A DNA stretch of 64,000 nt from JACCXG01 sp963717745. GTDB lineage: Bacteria > Acidobacteriota > Vicinamibacteria > Vicinamibacterales > 2-12-FULL-66-21. The stretch covers positions 186,001 through 250,000 of the forward strand of contig CAVQXJ010000002.1 of NCBI GenBank assembly GCA_963717745.1, written 5' to 3'. Below, in pieces: positions 52,618 to 61,520 of the stretch. The notes under the pieces were generated by a model, which ran no database searches, had not been told where the DNA came from, and saw only the letters and a program-made list of their open reading frames with translations. Numbering within the stretch: the first letter of the stretch is position 1; every line of letters starts with the position of its first letter. Both the position numbers and the translations under genes were made by a program.

Positions 52618-53322
52618 ATGCTCGACGGATGGACAGACCGAGTGCCACCCCTGCAGGGCGACCTGACGACGCTTCGCGAAGTCGCCGCATCCGACGTTCA
52701 TACGCTGTTCACCTTGTTCTCGGATCCTGCCGTGACCGCGTACATGGCTCCTCCGCCGCCGACGCTCGCCAAGTTTGCGGGATTTGTCGAATGGTCACAC
52801 CAGCAACGCGCGCAAGGCCATGGCGTCTGCTTCGGAATCGTTCCTGGTGGCATGAGGGCAGCAGTCGGGATCCTCCAGGTCCGCCTGGAGCCAACGTTGT
52901 CAGACGCCGAATGGGGATTCGTGCTGAGTTCTCATTTCTGGTCCACGGGCGTGTTTTCCGACGCGGCCAACGTGCTCGTGGAGTTTGCGTTCACGACCAT
53001 GCACGTTGAGCGTCTCGAAGCGCGCATCGCTCTGCGCAATCGGCGCGCACACGCCGCCGTGCAAAAGCTCGGTGCGCGGTTCGAGACGGCGCTCCCGCGG
53101 TCGTCACCACAGGGCATGCCGCGCGATCCCGAGTCGGTGTGGACCCTGCGGGAACACGACTGGCGGAACCGGACGCGCGATCCTCGTGTCTCAGCCCACG
53201 ACGCGGCGCAACGGATCCGGACGGCGGTCGAAGCGGCGGAGAGCGAGGTGCGGCGAAGCGACGCGCCTGAGACGGTCGAACCGTATCCGTTGTTCCTGTT
53301 TGACCGCCGCCGACGAGAATGA
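52618..53322 (+). CDS. GNAT-family N-acetyltransferase
   Basis: 234 residues. RimJ/RimL-type GNAT core: LTTLREVAASDVHTLFTLFSDPAVTAYM, EWGFVLSSHFWSTGVFSDAANVLVEFAFTTMHVERLEARIALRNRRAHAAVQKLGARFE. The acetyl-CoA loop R/Q-x-x-G-x-G/A is poorly kept (STGVFSDA replaces it), so acetyl-CoA binding may be weak. It carries a 60-residue polar tail not seen in short members. The substrate, probably an amine or ribosomal protein, is not known. Confidence 0.75.
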   Translation: MLDGWTDRVPPLQGDLTTLREVAASDVHTLFTLFSDPAVTAYMAPPPPTLAKFAGFVEWSHQQRAQGHGVCFGIVPGGMRAAVGILQVRLEPTLSDAEWGFVLSSHFWSTGVFSDAANVLVEFAFTTMHVERLEARIALRNRRAHAAVQKLGARFETALPRSSPQGMPRDPESVWTLREHDWRNRTRDPRVSAHDAAQRIRTAVEAAESEVRRSDAPETVEPYPLFLFDRRRRE

Positions 53323-53411
53323 TGCGGCGCGGCCGAGTTGCGACGGGCTGACGCAGAGGATGTGTGGGAATGTGCAGCGACAGATAGCTCACTAGCCGGT
53401 GACGCGAATGG

Positions 53412-54191
53412 CTACCCTGGCCGGGGCCAGAGCTCCGCGAGCGCACGCGCGACCGCCTCGTCGGCGACGCCCACGTCGTTGTGCCCGCCGCGCAGTTCGA
53501 GCATCACCTTGCGCCCGGGAAATCTGCCGAACAGGGCCCGTGCCGCGTCGAGGGGGACCAGCCAGTCGCCGGGCGCGTGCACCTGCATCACGGGGACCGT
53601 CACGCGTGACGCCTTGGCCATCGAGTCGAATCGCTGCGACGCGAGCAGGGACACCGGCGCCCAGAAGTAGAGGCGAGCGGCGGTCGCCGGCACCGAATCG
53701 ATCGCGCTGAGCAGGAGCAACCCGCCCGACGGCACACGGGTGGCCAGTTCCACGGCGACCGCCGAACCAAGCGATCGCCCTGCGAGGATGATCCGATGAG
53801 GCGGCACACCGAGCCGGAGCGTGAGGTGCCGGTAGGCGGTCTCCGCATCCTCGTAAAGGCCGGATTCGGAGGGGGTGCCGGGATTTCGGCCGAAGCCGCG
53901 GTAGTCGAACGCGAGCACGTTATAACCCGCGGCGCGCAATGACTCCAGCTGGCGGCGCATGTGGCCGTGAATGGTGCGTCCGCTGGGTGGGCAGAACAGG
54001 ATCCAGTAGGCCGACGGCCGGTCCGGTGCGAGCGACAGCGCGTCGAGCGGGACGCCATCGGCGGTTCGCAGCTGGATGAGGCCCGACCCAGGCACCGGCG
54101 CCGGGCGTCGCGAGCGGCGTGCCATGAACACGAGGCTTGACTCGTTCGTCCAGAGACACGCCACCGACCCGGACCACAGGCTGGCGGCCAT
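53412..54191 (-). CDS. Alpha/beta hydrolase with N-terminal membrane helix
   Basis: 259 residues from ATG 54191; a GTG at 54299 would add 36 residues but its sequence matches one arm of a common palindrome, so I prefer the shorter form. A membrane helix (AASLWSGSVACLW) is followed by the hydrolase: YWILFCPPSGRTIHGHMRRQ, FDYRGFGRNPG, nucleophile elbow GRSLG, PVMQVHAPGDWLVP with the acid, and GGHNDV with the His. It resembles bem46/YfhR-like hydrolases. Role unknown. Confidence 0.8.
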   Translation of the reverse strand: MAASLWSGSVACLWTNESSLVFMARRSRRPAPVPGSGLIQLRTADGVPLDALSLAPDRPSAYWILFCPPSGRTIHGHMRRQLESLRAAGYNVLAFDYRGFGRNPGTPSESGLYEDAETAYRHLTLRLGVPPHRIILAGRSLGSAVAVELATRVPSGGLLLLSAIDSVPATAARLYFWAPVSLLASQRFDSMAKASRVTVPVMQVHAPGDWLVPLDAARALFGRFPGRKVMLELRGGHNDVGVADEAVARALAELWPRPG

Positions 54192-54391
54192 CACGGCCAG
54201 CACCGTGGGCCAGAACGCCCGCGGCCGCACGCGCGGCGGCTGCGCATCGAAGATAAAGGGCCGGGTCGTGAACGTCCGTTGCAACGTCAGGTCTGACACC
54301 GGGCAGCCGCGTTTGTTCCGCCTGAAGCTGTCGGAACGCACGAGCCCGCGGACGGCCTTTCCGGCTTCTTCGCAGGCACGTCCGCGAAGCC

Positions 54392-55402
54392 TCAATCGTC
54401 GTGAACGGGGACGGGCGTCTTTTCCTTCACCACCGTCGCGACGATCGCCAGCGACGTCGCATCGCGTATCAGCTGCGGCGCCGGAACCCCGGCGCTGCGG
54501 CACAGCGCCGCAAGATCGGACTCCGATCGCTCGATCAACTTCCAGTCGGCCATGTACTCAATCCATACCCGATACGGATTGTCCACCGCGATGTTCGTGA
54601 AGACGATGCGGCCGCCCGGAGCGAGCATCTGCCAGGCGTCGGTGAGGGTTCGAGTGATGAAGCGGTCGCTCAGATAGTCGAAGAGGCCGCCGGCGAGCAT
54701 CAGATCGAACGGTCCATACCTCGCGACGCGGCGCAGCACCCGTGGGACGAAGCCTTCGACGAAGTGGCAGCGGTCCGCGATCGATGCGAGCTTCTCGCGC
54801 GAGAAGGCGAGGGCATCGGGATCGCTGTCGCAGAGCACGACCGAGGCCGACGCGGGTATCTGGTCGGCGACCGCGCGCACGTCCGGGCTGCTGCCGCAGC
54901 CCACCGAGAGGATGCGGCAGTGCGGAGAGGCGGCCAGCGCCTGCCGCATACACGCCGCCTGGACGCTGACCTTGTTGCGGTGCTGCTGGGCGATCGCCGC
55001 GGTCAGCGCGTAGGTCTCGATCGCATGGGCCAGTGTTCCGGCCGGCGCCTGGTTGCGGCCGCTCCACAGCCATTCGATCGTTTCGAAGTCTCCGGGATAG
55101 CCGCGCGGCCAGCGCTGGAGCCGGGTGACGAAGGGCGATTCTCCGTGAATGGCCCGCGCATGTTCGACGACGCGGCGGATGTCCGCGTCGGTGGCGCCCG
55201 CCTCTTCGCAGCGGGTCAAGGCGTGGCACAGCTCATGGACGACCGAGACAGCGCGGTGATAGTGACGTGCCCGGCCGGAGCCGCTGGCACGGGCCAGGGA
55301 CTCGAGCTGCCGGCAGGCGATCGCCAGGAGGCCAAGGGCTACCTCGGGATCCTTGATGACGTCGAGATGATCGAAACTCGCAGCTTCGAGTGTGCTGTGC
55401 AC
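54392..55402 (-). CDS. SAM-dependent methyltransferase (extracellular-factor type)
   Basis: 336 residues from GTG 55402. Class I methyltransferase: motif I ILSVGCGSSPDVRAVAD, motif II SASVVLCDSDPDALAFSREKL, motif post-I YGPFDLMLAGGLFDYL, LAPGGRIVFTN. The N-terminal helical part includes WPRGYPGDFETIEWLW, seen in a family related to the 3-hydroxypalmitate methyl ester (PhcB-like) signal synthases. The match is partial, so the substrate is not settled. It partly overlaps, in the opposite direction, the upstream flank of the YdeI gene. Confidence 0.8.
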   Translation of the reverse strand: MHSTLEAASFDHLDVIKDPEVALGLLAIACRQLESLARASGSGRARHYHRAVSVVHELCHALTRCEEAGATDADIRRVVEHARAIHGESPFVTRLQRWPRGYPGDFETIEWLWSGRNQAPAGTLAHAIETYALTAAIAQQHRNKVSVQAACMRQALAASPHCRILSVGCGSSPDVRAVADQIPASASVVLCDSDPDALAFSREKLASIADRCHFVEGFVPRVLRRVARYGPFDLMLAGGLFDYLSDRFITRTLTDAWQMLAPGGRIVFTNIAVDNPYRVWIEYMADWKLIERSESDLAALCRSAGVPAPQLIRDATSLAIVATVVKEKTPVPVHDD

Positions 55403-55529
55403 GGCCGTCCTCCTCCGGAACGGGCGAGGCTTCTGTGCCCCGCGCCATCAGAGACGGACGCATTCGCGGTTTTCCGCCGGCTCTCACCGGCGCGGCCCCG
55501 CTGGATTTATCATTCCTCAGCGCACGTCG

Positions 55530-56126
55530 ATGCCCCCACTCACGCCGGACCCCACGAAGATCAAGACCTTCCGCACCGCGGCGGCGCTCGCGCGCTGGCT
55601 GCACCGGAACCACGGGCGCGAGACCGAGCTCTGGCTGAGGGTCTACAAGAAGGACTCCGGCATAGCATCGATCACCATCGCCGAGGCGCTGGACGAGGCG
55701 CTGTGCTGGGGATGGATCGACGGCATCCGAAAGGCGCTGGACGAGCAATCGTTCCTGCAGCGCTACTCGCCGCGGCGGGCGAAGAGCGTCTGGAGTCAGA
55801 TCAACCGCGACCACGTCGCCAGGCTGACGGCCGCGGGACGCATGACGCCGTTCGGTCAGCGGCAGATCGACGCCGCCAAAGCCGACGGCCGGTGGGACGC
55901 CGCCTACGCGCCGCTCCGCAGCGCGACGGTCGAGACCATCCCCGACGATCTGCGCGCCGCCATCGAGGCCAGCCCTCTGGCCCGCAAGACATTCCGGACG
56001 CTGGGACGTCCGAACCTGTTCGCCCTGGCCTTTCGTACGAACCAGATGAAAACCGCCGCTGGCCGCGCGAGGAAGATCGCCGCCCTGGTGGCGATGCTGG
56101 CGCGTGGCGAGACGATCGTGCCCTAG
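55530..56126 (+). CDS. YdeI/OmpD-associated family protein
   Basis: 198 residues. YdeI pattern: TKIKTFRTAAALARWLHRNHGRETELWLRVYKKDSG, then DEALCWGWIDGIRKALDE, SQINRDHVARL, GRMTPFGQRQIDAAKADGRWDAAYAP, FRTLGRPNLFALAFRTNQMKTAAGRARKI. These proteins are linked to resistance against cationic peptides and to membrane association of porins. ATG 55530 is preferred; the open frame extends upstream into the antisense of the methyltransferase start. Confidence 0.85.
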   Translation: MPPLTPDPTKIKTFRTAAALARWLHRNHGRETELWLRVYKKDSGIASITIAEALDEALCWGWIDGIRKALDEQSFLQRYSPRRAKSVWSQINRDHVARLTAAGRMTPFGQRQIDAAKADGRWDAAYAPLRSATVETIPDDLRAAIEASPLARKTFRTLGRPNLFALAFRTNQMKTAAGRARKIAALVAMLARGETIVP

Positions 56127-56522
56127 CCTAGCCTGGCGCCGTCGCTGACATCCACACCCACCCGAGGTCCATCGTAGGAGAAAGGCTGACGGCGATCCCG
56201 AAGGGGTCGGCTGGACGACGGCCGCCGGTGCGACCGGGCACGCGACATGCACTCGGCTTTGAACAGAGATCCCCGCGTCAGACACTGCGGCAATGCCCAC
56301 GATGATTTCGAGGTCAGCCGCAATAGGTGAGTGCGCCATAAGCGCACGAACCTGTGCGCACACAGCCGTGCACGTGGGCGGTTTCGGCCGCATGGCCGCA
56401 GAGCTCCGGGGCCATCTGTCGAGAGGAATGACGACCGTTCGATGCGCTGGCGTGAATATCGAGAAAGCACCCCGCCGGCGCGGACGCGGTCGCGCACGAA
56501 ACGCGCGGTGTGGCGAAGGGGC

Positions 56523-57053
56523 GTGTCCCGGCCTGGTGGCCTGAGGCGATCGATCATCGGTGTCGTCGTGCTGATGTGCGGCATCACCTCGACCGCTCAG
56601 GACGTCACCGGGCCTGCATTGAAGGCCGCTTTCGTGTATCAGTTGCCGAAGTTCACCGAATGGCCGCCCCCGGCCATCGCCCCCGACAGTCCGTTCTCAC
56701 TGTGTGTCCTTGGCGAAGCCGTCGTGGGCGAGGCCTTCGAACGGATGGTCAAAGGGCGCGACTACGGCGGACGTCGAATCGCCGTTTCCCGGCTCGCGCC
56801 CGGAGCGACGGCCCTGGGCTGCCACGCGTTGTATGTCGCGCAGGGCGCGACCGGCGTGCAGGCGGTCCTCGCGGAGGTCCGCGAGCGGCCGGTGCTGACG
56901 ATCAGCGACATCGACGGCTTCACCAAGCTCGGCGGCATCACGCAGTTGTATTTCGATGGCGGTCAATTACGGCTGTTCATCGACACTGCGGCCGCGAACC
57001 GCGCCGGGCTCAAGATCAGCTCGCGCCTGCTGAAACTCTCGAAAGAGCCATGA
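56523..57053 (+). CDS. YfiR-family periplasmic protein
   Basis: 176 residues from GTG 56523, which gives a signal peptide (RSIIGVVVLMCGITSTAQ); ATG 56442 is another start. The DUF4154/YfiR core is LKAAFVYQLPKFTEWPP, PFSLCVLGEAVVGEAFERMVKGR, ALYVAQGATGVQAVLAEV, LTISDIDGFTKLGGITQLY, RLFIDTAAANRAGLKISSRLLKLS. YfiR-type proteins bind periplasmic peptides or repress cyclic-di-GMP synthesis. It overlaps the next gene by ATGA and is thus coupled with a TonB receptor. Confidence 0.85.
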   Translation: MSRPGGLRRSIIGVVVLMCGITSTAQDVTGPALKAAFVYQLPKFTEWPPPAIAPDSPFSLCVLGEAVVGEAFERMVKGRDYGGRRIAVSRLAPGATALGCHALYVAQGATGVQAVLAEVRERPVLTISDIDGFTKLGGITQLYFDGGQLRLFIDTAAANRAGLKISSRLLKLSKEP

Positions 57054-59090
57054 GTCATCGCTACGCGTTCAAGTCACTCGCTCGACGTTGCGGCGCGGTA
57101 ATGCTGCTGGCGCTGCTCGGCGCCGCGGCGCCCGCGTCCGCCCAATCCTCGCTGCCCGACCTCAACATCGAAGAGCTGATGAAGCTGGACGGCGGGCAGG
57201 TCTTCGGCGCGTCAGAGCGCCTCCAGCCCGTCACCGAGGCGCCGTCGTCTGTCTCATTCGTGACCGCCGAAGACATCCGGCGGCACGGCTACCGCACGCT
57301 CGCCGAGATCCTGCGTGGGGTGCGAGGTCTCTATGTGACCGACGATCGCAACTTCAGCTTTATCGGAGCCCGCGGCTTCGGCAAGCCTGGCGACTACAAC
57401 AGCCGGATCCTGCTATTGATCAACGGCCACCGGGTCAACGACAACGTGTTCGGGCAGGCGGAGATCGGCGCCGAGTTCGGGCTGGATCCGTCCACGTTCG
57501 AGCGGGTCGAGATCATTCGTGGCCCCGCCTCCTCCCAGTATGGCGACAGCGCTTTCTTCGCTGTCGTCAACGTGATCACCAAGACCGGCGCGTCGATCGA
57601 TGGGGGAGTGGTGACGGCCGAGGTCGGGATGCTCGGCACTCGCACGACCCGGGCGAGCGCCGGACGGCGATTCGCCAACGGCGTCGACCTGGCCGTCTCG
57701 GCCGCCTTGGGCCACAGCGACGGCAACGGGCGGCTGTATTTTCCGGAGTTCGATGCGCCGGAGACCAACCACGGCATCGCCCGGAACCTCGATGCCGAGA
57801 GCGTCCGTCAGTTCTATTCGCGGCTGTCGTTCAACAAGGTGACGGTGACCGCGGCCTATGGGACCCGGACTCGCGAAGTGCCGACCGCATCGTTCGGCAC
57901 GGTCTTCAACGAGCAGGCGTTCCCCGAGCAGACGACCGATCGTCATACGCTGGTCGATGCCGAATATTTGCGGACGATCCGCGGCACGAAGGCGGCGTTC
58001 CGGGTGTCCTTCGACCAGTTCTCGTACGACGGCGACTATCCGTTCGCCGGCGACGAGAGCCGGCCGCTCCTGCTGGGCCGCAACACCGTGGTCGGCTCGC
58101 GCTGGAGCGCCAGCGCACGCGGGACGCGGACGCTGCCGGGACGGCAGATCCTGACGGCCGGCGCCGAGTTCATCGACAACTTGCGCCAGGATCAGAGCAG
58201 CGTCTTCCTCGACTCCCCAGGCGGCGGCGTGCAGGACGTGCTGGTGGATGCTCCACGCTCGTCGCGTCAACACGCGCTCTATTTTCAAGACGAGATCCGC
58301 ATCAAGGATTCGATCATCCTGAACGGCGGACTGCGCTACGACGGCTACGAGCAGTTCACCCGGGTCACGCCGCGCGCCGCGTTGATCTTTCTGCCCTCGG
58401 CCAACCAGTCCTTCAAGTACCTGTTCGGGCGCGCCTTTCGCGCGCCGAGCGCCTACGAGAGCACCACGTTCTACTTCGGCGACTCGGTGGAGCAGCTCCA
58501 GCCCGAATCCATCGATACCCACGAGCTGGTGTGGGAACGCTACTTCAACGACGCACTGCGCACGTCGGTGTCGACCTATTGGTACAAGGCGGAGCGTCTG
58601 CTCACACTGGTACCCGACGACACCACGTTTCTGGGGTCCCGGTACGTCAACGCGGGGGAAGTCCACGCCTCGGGGGTCGAGCTCGAAGGGCAGCTCCGCA
58701 TCACCAGCAACGCGCAGGCGCACTTCAGCTACGCGCTGCAGCGCACCGAAGATCAGGACTCGCAGACCGAGCTTCCCAACTCCCCGCGTCACATGGCGAA
58801 AGGTCGGCTCAGCATTGCCGGTCCGTCGCGTGGATCTTCGATCGGTGTCGAAGGTCTGTTCATGAGCAGCCGACAGACGCTCCTCGGTTCGCGCCTCCCA
58901 CCCGCCGGCACGGTGCACCTGACGGTGATCCAGCCGCTCGGCCGGGCATGGGATCTGCTCGTTCACCGCCCGGAACCTGTTCGACGTGACCTATGCCGAT
59001 CCGGCGTCGAGCGCCCACCGGCAGGATGCAATCACACGGAACGGCCGGACCGCACGCGTCGGTCTCACCTGGAAGTTCTGGAAACCCTAG
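57050..59090 (+). CDS. TonB-dependent receptor, C-terminal frameshift
   Basis: About 680 residues after repair. Signal peptide LLALLGAAAPASAQ, a TonB-box-like start, plug domain (APSSVSFVTAEDIRRHGYRTLAEILRGVRGL, FIGARGFGKPGDYNSRILLLINGHRVND, RVEIIRGPASSQYGDSAFFAVVNVIT) and a 22-strand barrel. Near 58965 one extra G shifts the frame; the other frame continues ARNLFDVTYADPASS and NGRTARVGLTWKFWKP, ending with the barrel strand at TAG 59090. Coupled by ATGA to YfiR. Colicin-I-type (BtuB-like) receptors, possibly for a siderophore or cobalamin-like compound. Confidence 0.85.
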
Positions 59091-59095
59091 TCCCC

Positions 59096-59243
59096 TGGAA
59101 GGGTGATGACTCGCCCAATTCCCGGGCGGGGCATCCCGGTTGGCGGCGTTGCTCATCGCTCACATATGTCCAATATGCTCGCTCTTCGCGCCTTGCCAGC
59201 CGGGCGCCGCGCTCCGGGATTTAGGCAAGTCATCACCCTTCCA
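59096..59243. repeat. Palindrome family D, one copy
   Basis: Outer arms TGGAAGGGTGATGACT (59096-59111) and its reverse complement (59228-59243), continued inward with about 20 more imperfectly paired bases (GCCCAATTCCCGG). It starts 5 bases after the TonB receptor stop and ends 14 bases before the next start, filling most of the gap. Confidence 0.75.
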
Positions 59244-59257
59244 TTGGACGGGACGCC

Positions 59258-60052
59258 ATGACAATCGCATCGCATCCCCCTCCGAATGCGTTGTCGCCGC
59301 TCGGACGGGCTGAGGATTCTCCACCGGCCGCACCGGCCTCGACTCATTTCATCGGCCTGGTCCTCGACGACGATCCGGACCTGCTGCAGGCCAGCTACGC
59401 GCTGCGCTATCAGGTGTATTGCCGCGAGCGGCACTTCCTGTCACCGGACGACTATCCCGATCAGCTCGAGACTGACGCGTTCGACCAGCATGCGATTCAC
59501 GTGGGTGTGATCAACGCACAGAGAGAACTGGCGGCCACCGCGCGGCTCATACAGCTCACGCCGGCGGGGCTGCCGTCGTTCGATCACTGTACTTTCTATG
59601 CCGGGGTCAACGTCTTGCGCGACCTCGACCGCCGTGTGGTCGAAGTGTCGCGGCTGTCGGTCAGCCGGACCTATAACCGGCGTGCCGGCGACGATCATTT
59701 CAGTCTCGGGAGCGCCCCGCCGCGCACTGACGGCGGGGAGCGTCGCAGCGGCGGCGTGCTGGTGATGACGCTTTACAAGGCGCTGTATCAGGCGTCAAAA
59801 CGCCGCGGGATTGCCAACTGGATGGCGGCGACCGAGCGTTCGCTGCAGCGGCTGGTCACCAGGAGCGGGTTCCCCTTCCGGCAGATCGGGCCCGAAACCG
59901 ACTATTACGGTCCGGTGTCTCCCTACCTGTTGGATCTGTCGGAATTCGACGCCAACATCATGAGCGGCCGGTTTCCTCCATTGAACGATTTCATGGACGG
60001 CCTCGAACCGGAGTTCAGGCCGGATGGCGCCCCGGCCCCCGCCGCGGTATGA
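59258..60052 (+). CDS. FeeM/exosortase-associated acyltransferase-like protein
   Basis: 264 residues. A GNAT-fold N-acyl amino acid synthase-like protein: LLQASYALRYQVYCRERHFLSPDDYP, VINAQRELAATARLIQLTP, RRVVEVSRLSVSRTYNRR, MTLYKALYQASKRRGIANWMAATERSLQRLVTRSGFPFRQIGPE. It resembles the PEP-CTERM/exosortase-associated acyltransferases and AHL synthase-like folds that move an acyl chain from acyl-carrier protein to an amine. Its stop overlaps the next start by ATGA. Confidence 0.7.
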   Translation: MTIASHPPPNALSPLGRAEDSPPAAPASTHFIGLVLDDDPDLLQASYALRYQVYCRERHFLSPDDYPDQLETDAFDQHAIHVGVINAQRELAATARLIQLTPAGLPSFDHCTFYAGVNVLRDLDRRVVEVSRLSVSRTYNRRAGDDHFSLGSAPPRTDGGERRSGGVLVMTLYKALYQASKRRGIANWMAATERSLQRLVTRSGFPFRQIGPETDYYGPVSPYLLDLSEFDANIMSGRFPPLNDFMDGLEPEFRPDGAPAPAAV

Positions 60053-61407
60053 GCCGGATCGATCACGACGCCAACGATCGGGTGCTGCGCGCGTTTCAGC
60101 ATGCCGCCGGCCTGCCGTGGTACCGCACGCTGCTCGACGAGCACGGTGTGCGCCCGCCGGACATCACCGACGCCGCCAGCTTCATCGATCGTTGCCCGGT
60201 GTTGAACAAGAGCAACACCTTCGATCGCTTTCCCCTGCACGAGCTCGCGCCGCGGGTCTCGATGTCCGAGCTCGCCAGTGTGCTCACGAGCTCCGGTCAC
60301 GGTGGGCGGTTCTCGTTCGGCCTGACGACGCGGAAGGATGCCGGCGAGAGCGCGTCGGTCATCGACTACGCGCTCGATCGCGCATTCGCGGTCGAATCGC
60401 GCCCCACCCTGGCCATCAACTGCCTGCCGATGGGGGTGACGTTCTCGTCACGGGCGATGACGGTGGCCACGGTCAGCGTGCGGGAGGACATGGCAGTGGC
60501 GCTGGTGCGCGCGTTCGGCGGCTACTACGAACAGATCCTGCTGGTGATGGATCCGCTGTTCGCCAAGCGGCTGACCGATTACGCGGCGGCGGAGGGGCTC
60601 GACTGGAGCCGGTATCGGATGCAGGTGGTGATCGGTGAAGAGGTATTCGGCGAGCACTTCCGCGAGTACCTCGGGAGGTGCCTCGGCCTGCATCCCGATC
60701 GGCCGGAGGACGGCTACGTGATGTCGTCGTTCGGGGTTGGCGAGCTCGGCCTGCACCTGTGCTACGAAACCCCGGCGACGATCGCGCTGCGGCGCGCGAT
60801 CCGCAGCGACGCGGCGCTGGCCCGCGATCTCCTCGGCGGCTCGCACGACGAGGGCGCGGTGCCGGCGATCCTGAGCTACGAGCCACGCCGGACCTTCATC
60901 GAAAGCGTCGACCCCGATCCGCACGGCTACGGGTGGCTGACGGTCTCGATGCTCGATCCCGAGCTGCCGGTGTCGCTGCTCCGCTATCAAACCGGCGACA
61001 CCGTCAAGATCCTCGAGCGCGATGCCGCGGTCGAGGCGCTGCGGAGTCACGCCGCCGATGCGAGCGCGCTGCCGCAGGATCTGCTGGCGCTGCAGGGGCG
61101 GGAGAAGGATCGCCTTCCGAACGGCTCGCACGTCGCGGTCTACAAGGATGCGCTGTACGCCGATCCGGCGATTGCCAGGCAGGTGACCGGCGCCGTCCGC
61201 TTGACGTTCACGGGTTCCGACTGCACCGTGCACGTGCAGTTGATACCGGGTGCGACCGCGGACACCGGTCTCACCGGGCGCTTGATCGAGGTGCTGCCTG
61301 CGGCGGCGCGCCCGGCCGACGTGGTGTGGTGGTCCTACGAGCGCTTTCCGTTCGGGATGACGCTGGACTACGAGCGCAAGTTTCGACAGTACGTGGGCGG
61401 GGTCTGA
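60049..61407 (+). CDS. PaaK-like AMP-forming adenylation enzyme
   Basis: 452 residues resembling phenylacetate-CoA ligase-type enzymes: PWYRTLLDEHGVRP, SELASVLTSSGHGGRFSFGLTTRKD in the place of the STGTTG phosphate loop, VIGEEVFGEHFREYL, SSFGVGELGLHLCYE (normally SxGxxE), LLRYQTGDTVKILERD with RYxTGD-like residues. The motif SSGHGGR is a variant of the usual STGTTGKP, so ATP binding may differ. Translationally coupled to the acyltransferase-like gene, which suggests one activates an acid and the other transfers it. Confidence 0.65.
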   Translation: MSRIDHDANDRVLRAFQHAAGLPWYRTLLDEHGVRPPDITDAASFIDRCPVLNKSNTFDRFPLHELAPRVSMSELASVLTSSGHGGRFSFGLTTRKDAGESASVIDYALDRAFAVESRPTLAINCLPMGVTFSSRAMTVATVSVREDMAVALVRAFGGYYEQILLVMDPLFAKRLTDYAAAEGLDWSRYRMQVVIGEEVFGEHFREYLGRCLGLHPDRPEDGYVMSSFGVGELGLHLCYETPATIALRRAIRSDAALARDLLGGSHDEGAVPAILSYEPRRTFIESVDPDPHGYGWLTVSMLDPELPVSLLRYQTGDTVKILERDAAVEALRSHAADASALPQDLLALQGREKDRLPNGSHVAVYKDALYADPAIARQVTGAVRLTFTGSDCTVHVQLIPGATADTGLTGRLIEVLPAAARPADVVWWSYERFPFGMTLDYERKFRQYVGGV

Positions 61408-61430
61408 CGGACCGCTGAGACCCCGCCTGT

Positions 61431-61520
61431 CAAGGGACAAGGGACAAGGGAGAAAGACAAGGGAGAACTCCCGGATGTGGGTCGAGTAGTAGGAGCTTGT
61501 CCCTTGTCCCTTATCCCTTG
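61431..61520. repeat. Palindrome family C, one copy
   Basis: Arms made of CAAGGGA units (61431-61451 and 61500-61520, 21 bp with one mismatch) separated by about 48 bases. The right arm encodes the last residues and the stop (TAA 61511) of the methyltransferase on the minus strand. Confidence 0.8.

Noticed and set aside
54282..54300. CAACGTCAGGTCTGACACC as a palindrome copy
   Set aside because: Only one arm is present, the second arm is absent and it shares only GGTGTCAG with family A.
57413..58966. 517-codon minus-strand frame over the TonB receptor
   Set aside because: Antisense shadow; the plug and barrel motifs lie on the + strand.
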